A stretch of DNA of 20,253 bases, from the NCBI GenBank assembly GCA_013215025.1, contig JABSRR010000001.1:1-20253 (forward strand), written 5' to 3'. This document shows positions 1 through 8,139 of this stretch, piece by piece. Position 1 is the stretch's first letter; every line of letters starts with the position of its first letter. The notes beneath the pieces are model-generated. The model had not been told where the DNA came from and made no database searches. It worked only from the letters and a program-made list of their open reading frames with translations. The stretch comes from Pseudomonadales bacterium. Its GTDB lineage: Bacteria; Pseudomonadota; Gammaproteobacteria; Pseudomonadales; DT-91. A program made the position numbers and the translations under genes.

Positions 1-400
1 CTTGCACTATATTTAGCAAGCGTTTATCGAGATAAGTTCGGGTGTTGAGAGGCACTTTTTCAGCACCCATATATTCAGCTACCGCTTTTCCCCCAACTGA
101 TATTTGACGATATTTATAAAATGATCCGCTTGCTATGATTAACACAATTACAGTGCTGAGATAGAACACATTGCGCCAATTTATCAGGCTTAACCAATGA
201 CAATCAGGCGAGGCTTCACTGATGCAATGCGCAATAGTTGAGTAACCTCCAATCACAAAGCTGAGCTCAGGTACATTAATCGGCAACAGCAGCATGATCA
301 AATTACTCAAAAATACTAAGCAAATCACGGCTAATATAAATAAATAGATCAAGCGCTTACTATTGCGCAGCGCTTGTTCTTGGTGTTGAAAAAAATTCAT
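1..400 (-). CDS. M48 family metallopeptidase, N-terminal part (cut by window edge)
   Basis: Reading the minus strand from an ATG at 398-400 gives an open frame to the window edge (133 codons, no stop). The protein starts MNFFQHQEQALRNSKRL, then has a hydrophobic segment (about residues 17-40), a short loop, a second hydrophobic segment (about 78-96), and a stretch with GGKAVAEYMGAEKV and DKRLLNIV. An FFxHQ start, two N-terminal membrane segments and a GG(K/R)AVAExxG motif are the pattern I know from membrane-bound M48 (HtpX/Oma1-like) zinc peptidases encoded beside lemA. The HExxH catalytic motif would lie beyond the window, so the catalytic site cannot be checked. The gene begins 18 bp after the lemA stop on the same strand, so the two are probably co-transcribed. 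No strong ribosome binding site is visible. Family assignment is by motif memory. Confidence 0.82.
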   Translation of the reverse strand, partial: MNFFQHQEQALRNSKRLIYLFILAVICLVFLSNLIMLLLPINVPELSFVIGGYSTIAHCISEASPDCHWLSLINWRNVFYLSTVIVLIIASGSFYKYRQISVGGKAVAEYMGAEKVPLNTRTYLDKRLLNIVQ

Positions 401-418
401 TACTGACGCATAGAAAGT

Positions 419-1009
419 TTAAAAACTAACTTTAGGCGCAGCTTTTATTTCAGCTTTATCCTCAAACTCTAATAGTTGTGCATCTTGGTTGTGACCAAAA
501 AAAGAGGCTAGGAAATTTTGTGGAAAGGATTGTCGATAGGTATTGTAGCTCATAACTGAGTCATTATAAGCCTGGCGTGCAAAAGCCACTTTATTTTCAG
601 TGCTGGATAACTCCTCTGTTAACTGCAGCATCTGCGTATCCGCTTTCAAGTCAGGGTATTGCTCTACTACCATGTTAAAGCGGCCTAGGGCAGCGGTTAA
701 CTTCGACTCAGCACGATTTAATTGGCCGATATCCGCTGCGCTGGTTGCCTCAGCCTGATTGAGCCCTGTGGCAGCAGCATTACGAGCAGCAATAACAGCT
801 TCAAGAGTTTCTCGCTCGTGCTGCATATAAGCTTTTGCAGTTTCAACCAAATTGGGGATAAGGTCATAACGTCGCTTAAGCTGAACATCAATTTGTGAAA
901 ATGCATTAGCAAACTGATTTTTCAATGCCACCAAGCGGTTAAACATATTTATCAACATTACTGCGAAGATAATCAGTAAAATGAGTAAAACCCAACCCGT
1001 CGTGCTCAT
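419..1009 (-). CDS. lemA: LemA family membrane protein
   Basis: This 196-residue protein has one N-terminal membrane segment (about residues 5-23) followed by a long helical, charged domain. The signature block at about residues 24-75 contains NRLVALKNQFANAFSQIDVQ, then LKRRYDLIPNLVETAKAYMQ and ERETLEAVIAAR, the hallmark of LemA-family four-helix-bundle proteins with the N-terminus outside and the bulk at the membrane surface. LemA homologues have no settled biochemical role; many are encoded next to M48 peptidases or TPM-domain proteins, as here. The ATG start at 1009 has a very good Shine-Dalgarno, AAGGAG, a few bases upstream. The downstream M48 gene follows after 18 bp, supporting an operon. 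A candidate divergent promoter lies in the gap to the MaoC gene. Confidence 0.93.
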   Translation of the reverse strand: MSTTGWVLLILLIIFAVMLINMFNRLVALKNQFANAFSQIDVQLKRRYDLIPNLVETAKAYMQHERETLEAVIAARNAAATGLNQAEATSAADIGQLNRAESKLTAALGRFNMVVEQYPDLKADTQMLQLTEELSSTENKVAFARQAYNDSVMSYNTYRQSFPQNFLASFFGHNQDAQLLEFEDKAEIKAAPKVSF

Positions 1010-1029
1010 AAATTTCTCCTTTTTTAATC

Positions 1030-1085
1030 ATCCTAACAAACCGAAAAATCTCTGACTAGAGACTTATCGCGTTCTTAGCTAAAAT
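1030..1085. promoter_or_regulatory. Candidate overlapping divergent promoters of lemA and the MaoC gene, with a palindrome
   Basis: Plus strand: TAGAGA (1057-1062), 17-bp spacer, TAAAAT (1080-1085), pointing to the MaoC gene with a leader of about 30 nt. Minus strand: TAGTCA (1058-1053), 17-bp spacer, TAGGAT (1035-1030), pointing to lemA. Each -35 matches the sigma70 consensus at only four of six positions. The two -35 boxes overlap inside an imperfect palindrome, TCTCT-GACT-AGAGA (1049-1062), which could be an operator. The match is by eye and could be chance. Confidence 0.35.
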
Positions 1086-1120
1086 GCTTTCTCTTTGTTT
1101 ACTCTATCTAAGGTTCACTC

Positions 1121-1594
1121 ATGCCGACTATCACCAATAAACCCATTACCGAAATCGCCATTGGCGATACAGCAAGCTTTAGCAAAACCTGTACCGAGCA
1201 AGATGTGCAATTATTCGCCATCGTCTCTGGCGATGCCAATCCCGTTCATCTTGATGCAGATTTCGCGGCAAATACACAGTTTGGTCAGCAGATAGCTCAC
1301 GGCATGTACACTGGTTCATTGGTATCGGCAGCACTTGCCATGGAATTACCAGGGCCAGGCACCATATATCTTGGACAAGAAATTAAATTTAAAGCGCCGG
1401 TATTTATTGGCGATACGATTACCGTCGAATTAACCGTTGAAGCTATTCGCGAAGACAAAGCGATTGTGACCTTGGCCTGTGACTGTAAAAATCAATCAGG
1501 CAAAACGGTTGCCAAAGGCACCGCAACAGTCATTGCACCGAACGAAAAAATAAGCTTAGAAGCCCCTAGCCTACCCAGCGTTAGTTTGACGTAA
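1121..1594 (+). CDS. MaoC-type (R)-specific enoyl-CoA hydratase (PhaJ-like)
   Basis: A 157-residue single hot-dog-fold protein. The hydratase-2 motif is clear at residues 32-45: FAIVSGDANPVHLD, with Asp38 and His43 in the D-x4-H spacing of the catalytic pair in PhaJ/MaoC enzymes, followed by FGQQIAHGM. Family members hydrate trans-2-enoyl-CoA to (R)-3-hydroxyacyl-CoA, linking beta-oxidation to polyhydroxyalkanoate or other (R)-hydroxyacyl pools. The substrate cannot be told from sequence, and no PHA synthase is in view. The length is typical of the stand-alone enzymes. The ATG at 1121 is preceded by AAGG about 8 nt upstream. mnmC starts only 7 bp after its stop, so this gene probably leads a three-gene transcript. 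Confidence 0.9.
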   Translation: MPTITNKPITEIAIGDTASFSKTCTEQDVQLFAIVSGDANPVHLDADFAANTQFGQQIAHGMYTGSLVSAALAMELPGPGTIYLGQEIKFKAPVFIGDTITVELTVEAIREDKAIVTLACDCKNQSGKTVAKGTATVIAPNEKISLEAPSLPSVSLT

Positions 1595-1601
1595 GTTACG
1601 C

Positions 1602-3830
1602 TTGACCGAGCACTCTTTATATCAGTGGCGTTTAACTCACCCCAAGCTTGACTGGCAATTGGGCGCTACGCCGATGGCTAGTGCCTATGATGACGTCTAT
1701 TTTAGCCAGCAGAATGCACTGGCTGAAATAGACTATGTATTTATCGACGGCAATAATTTAAGCCAGCGATTTAAAACCGCACAACAACAAGGTGAGATAT
1801 TTACCATTGCCGAGACCGGCTTCGGCACCGGGCTAAATTTTTTAAAAACCGCGCAACTTTGGCTCAACAGTCTGCAGACTTCGCAGTCAGCGCATCAATC
1901 ACAGCTGCACTTTATCTCTGTAGAGGCGCACCCACTTAAACCAGAAGATCTGCAGCATGCGCTTAACTTTTGGCCCAGCCTTAATCCGCTCAGTCAGTCG
2001 CTAATCGACTTATATCCGATGCCTTTCAAAGGCTGGCATACGATCGACTTTGCGCCATTGGGTATTAATATTCAATTGAGTATCTTCTTTGGAGATGTAA
2101 AGGCGGCATTTAGCGAAATGCTGGTTAATCAGCACCCGTCAGTGCGTCGTCATGCCAAACAATCAGTTAATGCCTGGTATTTAGATGGCTTTGCACCTGC
2201 TAAAAATCCGGCCATGTGGTCAGACACGGTGTTTGAATTGATGGCCAAATTGAGTTCGCGCAACACCAGCTTTGCAACGTTTACAGCCGCAGGCTTTGTG
2301 AAGCGCGGGCTAAAAAAATACGGCTTTGAGGTGCGCAAGGCGCCTGGCTTTGGCAATAAACGCGAACGCTTAATCGGGCAGTTTTACGGCATACCAGAGA
2401 TTTCCCCAGCATTAGCTGCATCCTCGCAGGCGAGTAAATTCGGTGACTTTTGGTCACACTACCAAACCGACGACGAAGCTATAATATCGCCAAAGCAAAG
2501 CAAGGTGGCGATTATAGGTGCCGGCATAGCAGGACTCAGCTGTGCTTTCCAGCTGGCTTGCTCAGGCTATCAAGTTACCGTCTACGAATCTAACGCAAAA
2601 GCCATGTCTGCTGCTTCTGGCAACCCTGAAGCGGTATTATTTCCAAAACTATCACCTCATCTAAGCGACTTTGCGCAGTTCAACCTCAACAGCTTGCAAT
2701 ATGCTATGCGCCATTACCAGCAACTTAATCAGTTGAGTCAGAAACATCACCACCAGCAACCAGCGCATTTTTGTGGCTTACTACAATGCATCGACGCAGA
2801 CGATCAAAACCAGGCTAAGCACCTTGATCAGCTTTTTAACAAGCTCTGTCAATGGATACCAGCGGAGCAGGCGAGTAAAGTTGCTGGCACAACGCTGCAT
2901 CATGATTGTTTGTATTACCCGAAGCTAGGCTATATTCGACCGGCCGAATTAGCAGCGCTTTACTTATCGCATGAGAATATTGTTTTACATACCAATACTA
3001 CTGTGACCAAGCTCAGCGCATCTAACACGATTACAAAGCGTTGGCGGCTAACTTATACATCTGACAGCAGCGATCATACTGCCACCATAGCTAATGCTAA
3101 TGCTTATAACAATGCAGATTCAGCTGTAAAGTTAGCGTTAGAGAAAGAGACAAAAAACGAGGCAGAAGCAGATATTGTGGTTATTTGTAACGCTGCAGCA
3201 GCGGTAGATCTATTGCCTGATCAAACACTAGACATCAAAACCATTCGCGGCCAGATTGACCAGTTAACTATTAATTCAGCTAGGCATCAGGCTCTACAAG
3301 CCGTGATCTGTCATCAGGGATATATCACCCCACCCCGTCAATCTACTGCTGTTACTCATCAATATCATTTTGGCGCCAGTTATGACTTAGCGAATGACTC
3401 AGCACAGATCTGCGAGCAGTCATCTAATTATAATATGGCAAAGCTGCGGCATTACTTACCCAGCTTTACAGCTGAAGCTATTGCAGAAAATAAACATCAG
3501 CTTGGGGAATCTGCGGCTCGTGTAGGCTTTCGCTGCACCAGCAAGGACTATATGCCAATCACTGGGCCAGTGCCCGATAGCTCATCGCTAGTTGAACAAT
3601 TTGCGCTGTACCGCAAAAATGCAAAAGCGTTTATTCCAAATGCAATGAAAAACCAAACGGGTTTATTCATCAATATTGGCTTTGGCTCACGCGGATACAC
3701 TAGTGCGCCATATTGTGCATGGATCATTGAACAATATATTCGTCAGTCTGTCATGCCGATTGAGCATAGGCTTCTGGCAAAACTACACCCTGCTCGGTTT
3801 GCAATTAAGCAACTAAAACGTAACCAGTGA
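1602..3830 (+). CDS. mnmC: Bifunctional tRNA mnm5s2U biosynthesis protein MnmC
   Basis: A 742-residue two-domain enzyme completing 5-methylaminomethyl-2-thiouridine at the wobble position of some tRNAs. The N-terminal SAM-dependent methyltransferase domain (about 1-265) shows ETGFGTGLNFL (71-81) and YLDGFAPAKNPAMW (193-206). The C-terminal FAD-dependent oxidoreductase domain, which removes carboxymethyl from cmnm5U, shows the dinucleotide fold GAGIAG (306-311), ASGNPEAVLFPKL (338-350), RGQIDQL (549-555) and a terminal GFGSRGY (693-699). The start is TTG at 1602: an in-frame TGA at 1587-1589 lies just upstream, the next ATG (1674) would remove conserved N-terminal sequence, and DDVYFS (30-35) sits where the family expects it. 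It is longer than E. coli MnmC (668 aa), partly from a low-complexity Asn/Ala/Lys/Glu-rich stretch at about 487-523. Its TGA overlaps the next gene's GTG. Confidence 0.95.
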   Translation: MTEHSLYQWRLTHPKLDWQLGATPMASAYDDVYFSQQNALAEIDYVFIDGNNLSQRFKTAQQQGEIFTIAETGFGTGLNFLKTAQLWLNSLQTSQSAHQSQLHFISVEAHPLKPEDLQHALNFWPSLNPLSQSLIDLYPMPFKGWHTIDFAPLGINIQLSIFFGDVKAAFSEMLVNQHPSVRRHAKQSVNAWYLDGFAPAKNPAMWSDTVFELMAKLSSRNTSFATFTAAGFVKRGLKKYGFEVRKAPGFGNKRERLIGQFYGIPEISPALAASSQASKFGDFWSHYQTDDEAIISPKQSKVAIIGAGIAGLSCAFQLACSGYQVTVYESNAKAMSAASGNPEAVLFPKLSPHLSDFAQFNLNSLQYAMRHYQQLNQLSQKHHHQQPAHFCGLLQCIDADDQNQAKHLDQLFNKLCQWIPAEQASKVAGTTLHHDCLYYPKLGYIRPAELAALYLSHENIVLHTNTTVTKLSASNTITKRWRLTYTSDSSDHTATIANANAYNNADSAVKLALEKETKNEAEADIVVICNAAAAVDLLPDQTLDIKTIRGQIDQLTINSARHQALQAVICHQGYITPPRQSTAVTHQYHFGASYDLANDSAQICEQSSNYNMAKLRHYLPSFTAEAIAENKHQLGESAARVGFRCTSKDYMPITGPVPDSSSLVEQFALYRKNAKAFIPNAMKNQTGLFINIGFGSRGYTSAPYCAWIIEQYIRQSVMPIEHRLLAKLHPARFAIKQLKRNQ

Positions 3831-4741
3831 AAGATATCCTGCCGCGACTAAACTATTATTTTGCTTTTTTGCATCTAGGCATAGCATATTCTTTTGCTCT
3901 ACTGAGTTTTAGTAATCATGTTAGTGCTGACAATGCGTTTTCCAAGATATGGCATTTAACAGCTGATGATATTGTCGCTGAAATCAGTCTACCTAAACGT
4001 TGTTTTACTCAAGGATTTTTAATTCGGCATGACCAACTTTACCTATCTTGCGGCCGCTACGGTCAGTCAGCGGTATACCGATATGCTTTCCAGCAAGAAA
4101 AGCTTAGCCTAGAAGGCCGCTACACCCTGCCAGCCAAGTTATTTGCCGAGGGTATCGCCTTGCTGCAGCAGCAGCTAATGCTGTTAACATGGAAAAGTCA
4201 GTCAATCATTATGCTCGACAGCGATGTATTCAGCCCTACCGCAAATATCTTAACTGCACATGAAGAATTGTGGGGGTTAAGCGATGATGGTCGTAATGGT
4301 GTGCTGCTATCAGATGGTAGTCATCAAGTATTTCATTACCAACATGATCAACTTTATCCAATTTTATTGCCGGCTCAATCGTCTAAAAAAACGTTTGCAG
4401 CGTTTTCTTCAAAACCCTCAGCTGCACTCTCTGCTGCGACACGCGTTTATCAACTTTACTGGGATCGTAAACCCATTACAGCAGTCAATGAGCTGGAATA
4501 TATTCACGATCAACTCTGGTTTAACCAGTGGCAAAGTCATTTTATTTATCGGGTAAGCTTAGATGCAAATAAGCAGCAACAGCAGGCAGAGAAAATTGAC
4601 ATCAGCGTATTAGTCGAGCGTCATCAAAAAGATGGTGTTGCTAACGGAATCGCTTTCGATCAGCGCAGTCAGCGGCTATGGCTGACTGGCAAAAACTGGG
4701 GTAAGGCGTATGCCATACCGATTGCGCGATTATCACGCTAA
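3827..4741 (+). CDS. Secreted glutaminyl-peptide cyclotransferase-like beta-propeller (family Glu key residue replaced)
   Basis: A 304-residue protein with an N-terminal hydrophobic stretch (about residues 10-34, ending VSA before DNAF) that looks like a signal peptide or anchor, so a periplasmic location is likely. The body carries the motif series of the plant/bacterial glutaminyl-peptide cyclotransferase beta-propeller family: FTQGF (60-64), YGQS (78-81), FAEG (106-109), LLTWK (119-123), LWGLSDDG (148-155), SDGS (162-165), NELEY (221-225), NGIAFD (273-278) and LTGKNW (286-291). Active members convert N-terminal Gln to pyroglutamate. The usual LYE(S/G)TG is LYLSCG here (71-76), with Leu73 in place of the Glu thought to be catalytic, so activity is uncertain. 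The start is GTG, overlapping the mnmC TGA by 4 bp (3827-3830), with no clear ribosome binding site, which suggests translational coupling. It ends 6 bp from the convergent RND gene. Confidence 0.85.
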   Translation: MKDILPRLNYYFAFLHLGIAYSFALLSFSNHVSADNAFSKIWHLTADDIVAEISLPKRCFTQGFLIRHDQLYLSCGRYGQSAVYRYAFQQEKLSLEGRYTLPAKLFAEGIALLQQQLMLLTWKSQSIIMLDSDVFSPTANILTAHEELWGLSDDGRNGVLLSDGSHQVFHYQHDQLYPILLPAQSSKKTFAAFSSKPSAALSAATRVYQLYWDRKPITAVNELEYIHDQLWFNQWQSHFIYRVSLDANKQQQQAEKIDISVLVERHQKDGVANGIAFDQRSQRLWLTGKNWGKAYAIPIARLSR

Positions 4742-4747
4742 AGCAAA

Positions 4748-7165
4748 TTAGTCGTTGGTTTTAATGCCGTAGCGAACAATCATCAGTGCTGGCGCAATTA
4801 AGAAATCTGCCAATAGGGCCATAAAAATACAGGCCGCTGTGAGCACACCGAACAAATCCATATTCTTCAGTTCTGATAATGTGAAGGTTAAAAAACCAAA
4901 GACTAATACAACCGTAGTTATCAACATCGCCTTGCCGGTAGAAAATAAAGTCTGCTCAATCGCAAGCAATGTATCGCCGTGTTTTTTATAAGCCGACTTA
5001 AAGCCATGCATAAAGTGCACAGTGTCATCCACACAAAGCCCCAGCGCAATCGATCCAATCAATACGGTGAAGACATCCAGCGGAATATCGACAATGGTCA
5101 TAAAGCTCAATACCAGCAAAATAGGCAATAAATTCGGAATCATGCTGATTAAGCCGTCAATTGGGCTGCGCAATAAGGTTATCATCATGATACAGATTAC
5201 GGCGAATGCGAAAAAATAGGATGTAGCAGCAGAGCTTATCATCGAGGTGAACATTTTTGAAAACACCGGAATTACACCTGTGATTTGAATCGGATAGTCG
5301 TCTAACATATCACCCATCGCATCAGCATAATGCTGTTCTAATTCCTTTTGCATTTGCGCAAATAAGATGGAGTCGCCCCAGGGCATAATAATGGTGACCC
5401 GAGTCTTACTGAATTCTTTATTAGTAAATTGAAATAAATCATCCGCTTGATCTAATTCAATCAACAGCAATTCTTGCGCGATTAATTCTCGATCATTGGG
5501 AACGCGATACTCATCCAGTGAATTATTATGCATCGCTTGGTGCGTTTCTTTAATCAAGGTTGTTAGGCCGCTTGCAGTAACAACGTCAACCCCATTTAAT
5601 GTAGTCGTTTTTAAACTTTCAACCCAATCATCTAAACGTTGCAGAAAGGCTGGATCCAAAACACCTTGTTTTTCACCACTATCAATCATGATTTCAAACG
5701 GTAACGAGCCGGTAATCTCTCGCTCAATCGTTTGAACCGCCAGTTTAGTCGGAGTGTCGTCTGGGAACCATTCCAGTGCGTCTTGCGCAAAGCGAATTTG
5801 CGGCACGATGAGGCAGGCAGCGACCATAAGCGATACCGCAAAAGCGCTGATTTTCTTTGGGTGATTCGCCGCCAAAAATATACAGGCTTGGGTGAATTTA
5901 TAAATCGGCGAATTTTGATTCATATGGGTAGGGTCAAAGTCTTCGGCACTTTGACCATCACCCAACTGCTTGTGCTTAATCGAAAATAATTTTAGCAATA
6001 CCGGAATTAACAATATGGTTGTGGAAAAAGCCACCACCGAGCCTATGGCAGCAAATAAACCTAAACTAGCAACTGGACGAATTTCAGAGGTTGCAAAGGT
6101 TAACAAGCCCGCCGCTGTCGTTAAGGTGGTAAATAATACTGCCGTACCGGTATGCTCAAGCGCATGTAAAATTGCGCCTTCTTTACTGTCACCCGAGTCA
6201 TACTGATGATAAAAAATCGACAGCAGATGCACCGAGTCACCTACACAGACAGCGAGCAAAAAGCTGGGTAAAATCGACGAGGTGATTTGCATCGGAAAGC
6301 CCATCCATACCATCAACGAGATACAGCTAACAATGCCAATAATCATCACCATAATCGGAATCAATACTCCGGAAACCCGTCTAAAAAGCGTCCAAAGAAA
6401 CACCATCACCATCAGCAAGGCCACCGCCGTAAACTGACCAAAGTCTTTCTGCAACACGGTTCCCATATAGCTACCAATCGCTTGGGTACCGCCAACATGC
6501 AGACTATTTTCAGGAAACTGATCTTCCACTTCAGCGACAATCGCTAAAATATCATTGTAGGCCGCGTATATTTCCTCTTCAGAGAGATTCTCATAAACGG
6601 CCTCGCCATCTTCGAAGCCAGTTTGCACAAAGGGAATAAGCTTCACCATAACCGCCACGGCAGTTTCATCACGATTAATGAGTCGGTCATAATACACAGG
6701 CTTGGCTTGCACACGCTGCTTAATGATCGCGACTTCGGCAGCGTCAACCGGCATGGTTTCTAATAATTCTTCTGCAATCAGATCGTCACCTTCGCCATAA
6801 ATACTGCGCACGTTCACCAATGACTCTACTTTCTGCAGCTTATCGAGCCGCTGCTCCAAGCGGCGATGTAACATTTCAAGCTTTTCTAAAAAAGCTAAAC
6901 TAAACACGTCTACACCGGTGATGGCGACAACAAAAAATTCGTCACGGCCAAACTCTTGACGAAACGCATCATAACGAACAATTGGTTCAGCATTATCGTA
7001 GAGAAAACCCTCGGCACTGGTATCGACTGTCATGCGTGGCAAGGCTGACATTAAGATCAACATTTGTAGAATGATCAAGCTTAGGGCAGTTTTCGGGTAG
7101 CGTAGTAAGTATCGACCAAGATGAACAAACGGATTGGTTTGCGGCGACGATTGGGCAGCAGACAT
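4748..7165 (-). CDS. MMPL/RND superfamily transporter
   Basis: An 805-residue integral inner-membrane protein with the duplicated RND/Patched layout: one membrane helix (about 26-42), a large periplasmic domain (about 45-240), five helices (about 245-395), then the pattern again (helix about 437-456, periplasmic domain to about 640, helices to about 797). The central helix of each half carries an acidic motif expected in proton relay: AVCVGDSVH (305-313) and GLCVDDTVH (709-717). This places it with the MMPL/HpnN-like single-polypeptide RND proteins, which often move lipids or hydrophobic compounds. No periplasmic adaptor or outer-membrane channel is adjacent, so a tripartite drug pump is not supported. 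The substrate is unknown. It follows parA by 77 bp on the same strand and may share its transcript. There is no strong Shine-Dalgarno before the ATG at 7165. Confidence 0.9.
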   Translation of the reverse strand: MSAAQSSPQTNPFVHLGRYLLRYPKTALSLIILQMLILMSALPRMTVDTSAEGFLYDNAEPIVRYDAFRQEFGRDEFFVVAITGVDVFSLAFLEKLEMLHRRLEQRLDKLQKVESLVNVRSIYGEGDDLIAEELLETMPVDAAEVAIIKQRVQAKPVYYDRLINRDETAVAVMVKLIPFVQTGFEDGEAVYENLSEEEIYAAYNDILAIVAEVEDQFPENSLHVGGTQAIGSYMGTVLQKDFGQFTAVALLMVMVFLWTLFRRVSGVLIPIMVMIIGIVSCISLMVWMGFPMQITSSILPSFLLAVCVGDSVHLLSIFYHQYDSGDSKEGAILHALEHTGTAVLFTTLTTAAGLLTFATSEIRPVASLGLFAAIGSVVAFSTTILLIPVLLKLFSIKHKQLGDGQSAEDFDPTHMNQNSPIYKFTQACIFLAANHPKKISAFAVSLMVAACLIVPQIRFAQDALEWFPDDTPTKLAVQTIEREITGSLPFEIMIDSGEKQGVLDPAFLQRLDDWVESLKTTTLNGVDVVTASGLTTLIKETHQAMHNNSLDEYRVPNDRELIAQELLLIELDQADDLFQFTNKEFSKTRVTIIMPWGDSILFAQMQKELEQHYADAMGDMLDDYPIQITGVIPVFSKMFTSMISSAATSYFFAFAVICIMMITLLRSPIDGLISMIPNLLPILLVLSFMTIVDIPLDVFTVLIGSIALGLCVDDTVHFMHGFKSAYKKHGDTLLAIEQTLFSTGKAMLITTVVLVFGFLTFTLSELKNMDLFGVLTAACIFMALLADFLIAPALMIVRYGIKTND

Positions 7166-7207
7166 AGGAAAATCTTATTCTGAAAAAAGAAGGGAATGTA
7201 TCAGCTT

Positions 7208-7227
7208 TTAACCCCAGCTAGGGTTAA
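7208..7227. repeat. Inverted repeat between the parA-like and RND genes
   Basis: TTAACCC (7208-7214) and GGGTTAA (7221-7227) form a perfect 7-bp stem around a 6-nt loop in the gap between two minus-strand genes. No T-run follows on either strand, so it is not a standard intrinsic terminator. It could be an operator, an mRNA processing site or chance. Confidence 0.35.
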
Positions 7228-7242
7228 GATTGATTAAGGTTG

Positions 7243-8025
7243 TCAAAAACGCATGCGCTTGATTGAGGCCCATAATGCATCATAAGCCAATGCCGCCGTC
7301 GAAGAGCCAGCAAATTCAGCCAATGGCTTTTGATGCTGCGCCATTTTTTCGGTACTTGATTGGTAGGGAATGCTGATCGGCAGCACAATCGTTTTCTTCT
7401 TCACGCAGAGCTGCTCATAAATCGACTTGTGCATCAGTTTCCTGCCATCCATCATAGTGAAAAATGCGCGCAACTTGGGTGTTTTCACAGCGTTTTTTGC
7501 GTGAATATCCTGCTTTACAAAATCATTCAGCTGTTCCAACATGCGAACCGACAACACAGTTGGAATCACAGGCACCAATACTAAGTCTGCTGCATGCATA
7601 AGTGATACGTTAGCTACAGTAAGCCCGGGCGCACAATCAACAAAGATATAGTCATAACTGGCTTGAAGCGGTTCGAGCATTTTCTTGATGACGCTATTGC
7701 TACCGCGTGCCTCCGCGGTTTTGACATCCAACAGCCGCATTGAAATATCCGAGGGTAATAGATCTAAGTGTTGATAATCAGTGGCTACAATTTTGGCACT
7801 TATTGACCGTTTGCTGACCGGCAGTGCAGCATCTTTCATCATGCCGTTAAGCCCACCTTTGAGCGCTGAATCATTGGCCAGAAAAAAACCCGCTGCGGCT
7901 TGATGATCCATATCCCAAAGTAAGGTTTTAAACCCCGCCTGCGCTGCTAAATAGGCCAGATTAACAGCAGAAGTCGTTTTCCCTACGCCGCCTTTGATAT
8001 TGTATACCGCAATAACTTTCGCCAT
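7243..8025 (-). CDS. ParA/MinD-type P-loop ATPase (orphan, no adjacent ParB)
   Basis: A 260-residue ParA-family ATPase. It has the deviant Walker A KGGVGKTT (11-18) with the signature first lysine, the Walker A' segment LLWDMDHQAAAG (35-46) and a Walker B-type strand YDYIFVDCAPGL. Such ATPases dimerise on ATP, usually bind DNA non-specifically and position cargo (chromosome, plasmid, chemoreceptor clusters, other complexes) together with a partner. It is compact and lacks an N-terminal helix-turn-helix extension. No ParB-like gene or parS-like repeats lie next to it, so it is not evidently the chromosome-partition ParA; the cargo is unknown. Neighbours are a DUF6586-like gene upstream and an RND gene downstream, all on the minus strand. 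A candidate promoter lies upstream, and no close Shine-Dalgarno precedes the ATG. Confidence 0.9.
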   Translation of the reverse strand: MAKVIAVYNIKGGVGKTTSAVNLAYLAAQAGFKTLLWDMDHQAAAGFFLANDSALKGGLNGMMKDAALPVSKRSISAKIVATDYQHLDLLPSDISMRLLDVKTAEARGSNSVIKKMLEPLQASYDYIFVDCAPGLTVANVSLMHAADLVLVPVIPTVLSVRMLEQLNDFVKQDIHAKNAVKTPKLRAFFTMMDGRKLMHKSIYEQLCVKKKTIVLPISIPYQSSTEKMAQHQKPLAEFAGSSTAALAYDALWASIKRMRF

Positions 8026-8070
8026 GAAACTAGTGCAAACCTTTGCTGTGTTGGTATTTTAGATTAGCCC

Positions 8071-8099
8071 AGCATAAGCGCTTTCAGCATGGCTTTCAA
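8071..8099 (-). promoter_or_regulatory. Candidate sigma70 promoter for the parA-like gene
   Basis: On the minus strand, TTGAAA (8099-8094) and TATGCT (8076-8071) are separated by exactly 17 bp. Transcription would start near 8064, about 40 nt before the ATG at 8025. This would let parA be transcribed independently of topA. Identified by eye. Confidence 0.45.
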
Positions 8100-8120
8100 G
8101 CTTGGCTCAAGCCCAGCTAT

Positions 8121-8139
8121 TAGCTTACGCGGTAAGCTA
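8121..8139. repeat. Perfect hairpin overlapping the stop of the DUF6586-like gene
   Basis: TAGCTTAC (8121-8128) and GTAAGCTA (8132-8139) form an 8-bp perfect stem with a 3-nt loop. The TAG stop of the DUF6586-like gene (8139-8137) is the first arm on the minus strand. The stem is moderately strong, but no U-tract follows, so it is a candidate for transcript-end protection or attenuation rather than a canonical intrinsic terminator. More short GCTTG/CAAGC inverted repeats lie just downstream (8090-8120). Confidence 0.4.

Noticed and set aside
5496..6547. Several plus-strand open frames of 78-86 codons opposite the RND gene
   Set aside because: They lie entirely antisense to a well-supported 805-residue transporter, lack ribosome binding sites and give composition typical of reverse-strand shadows.
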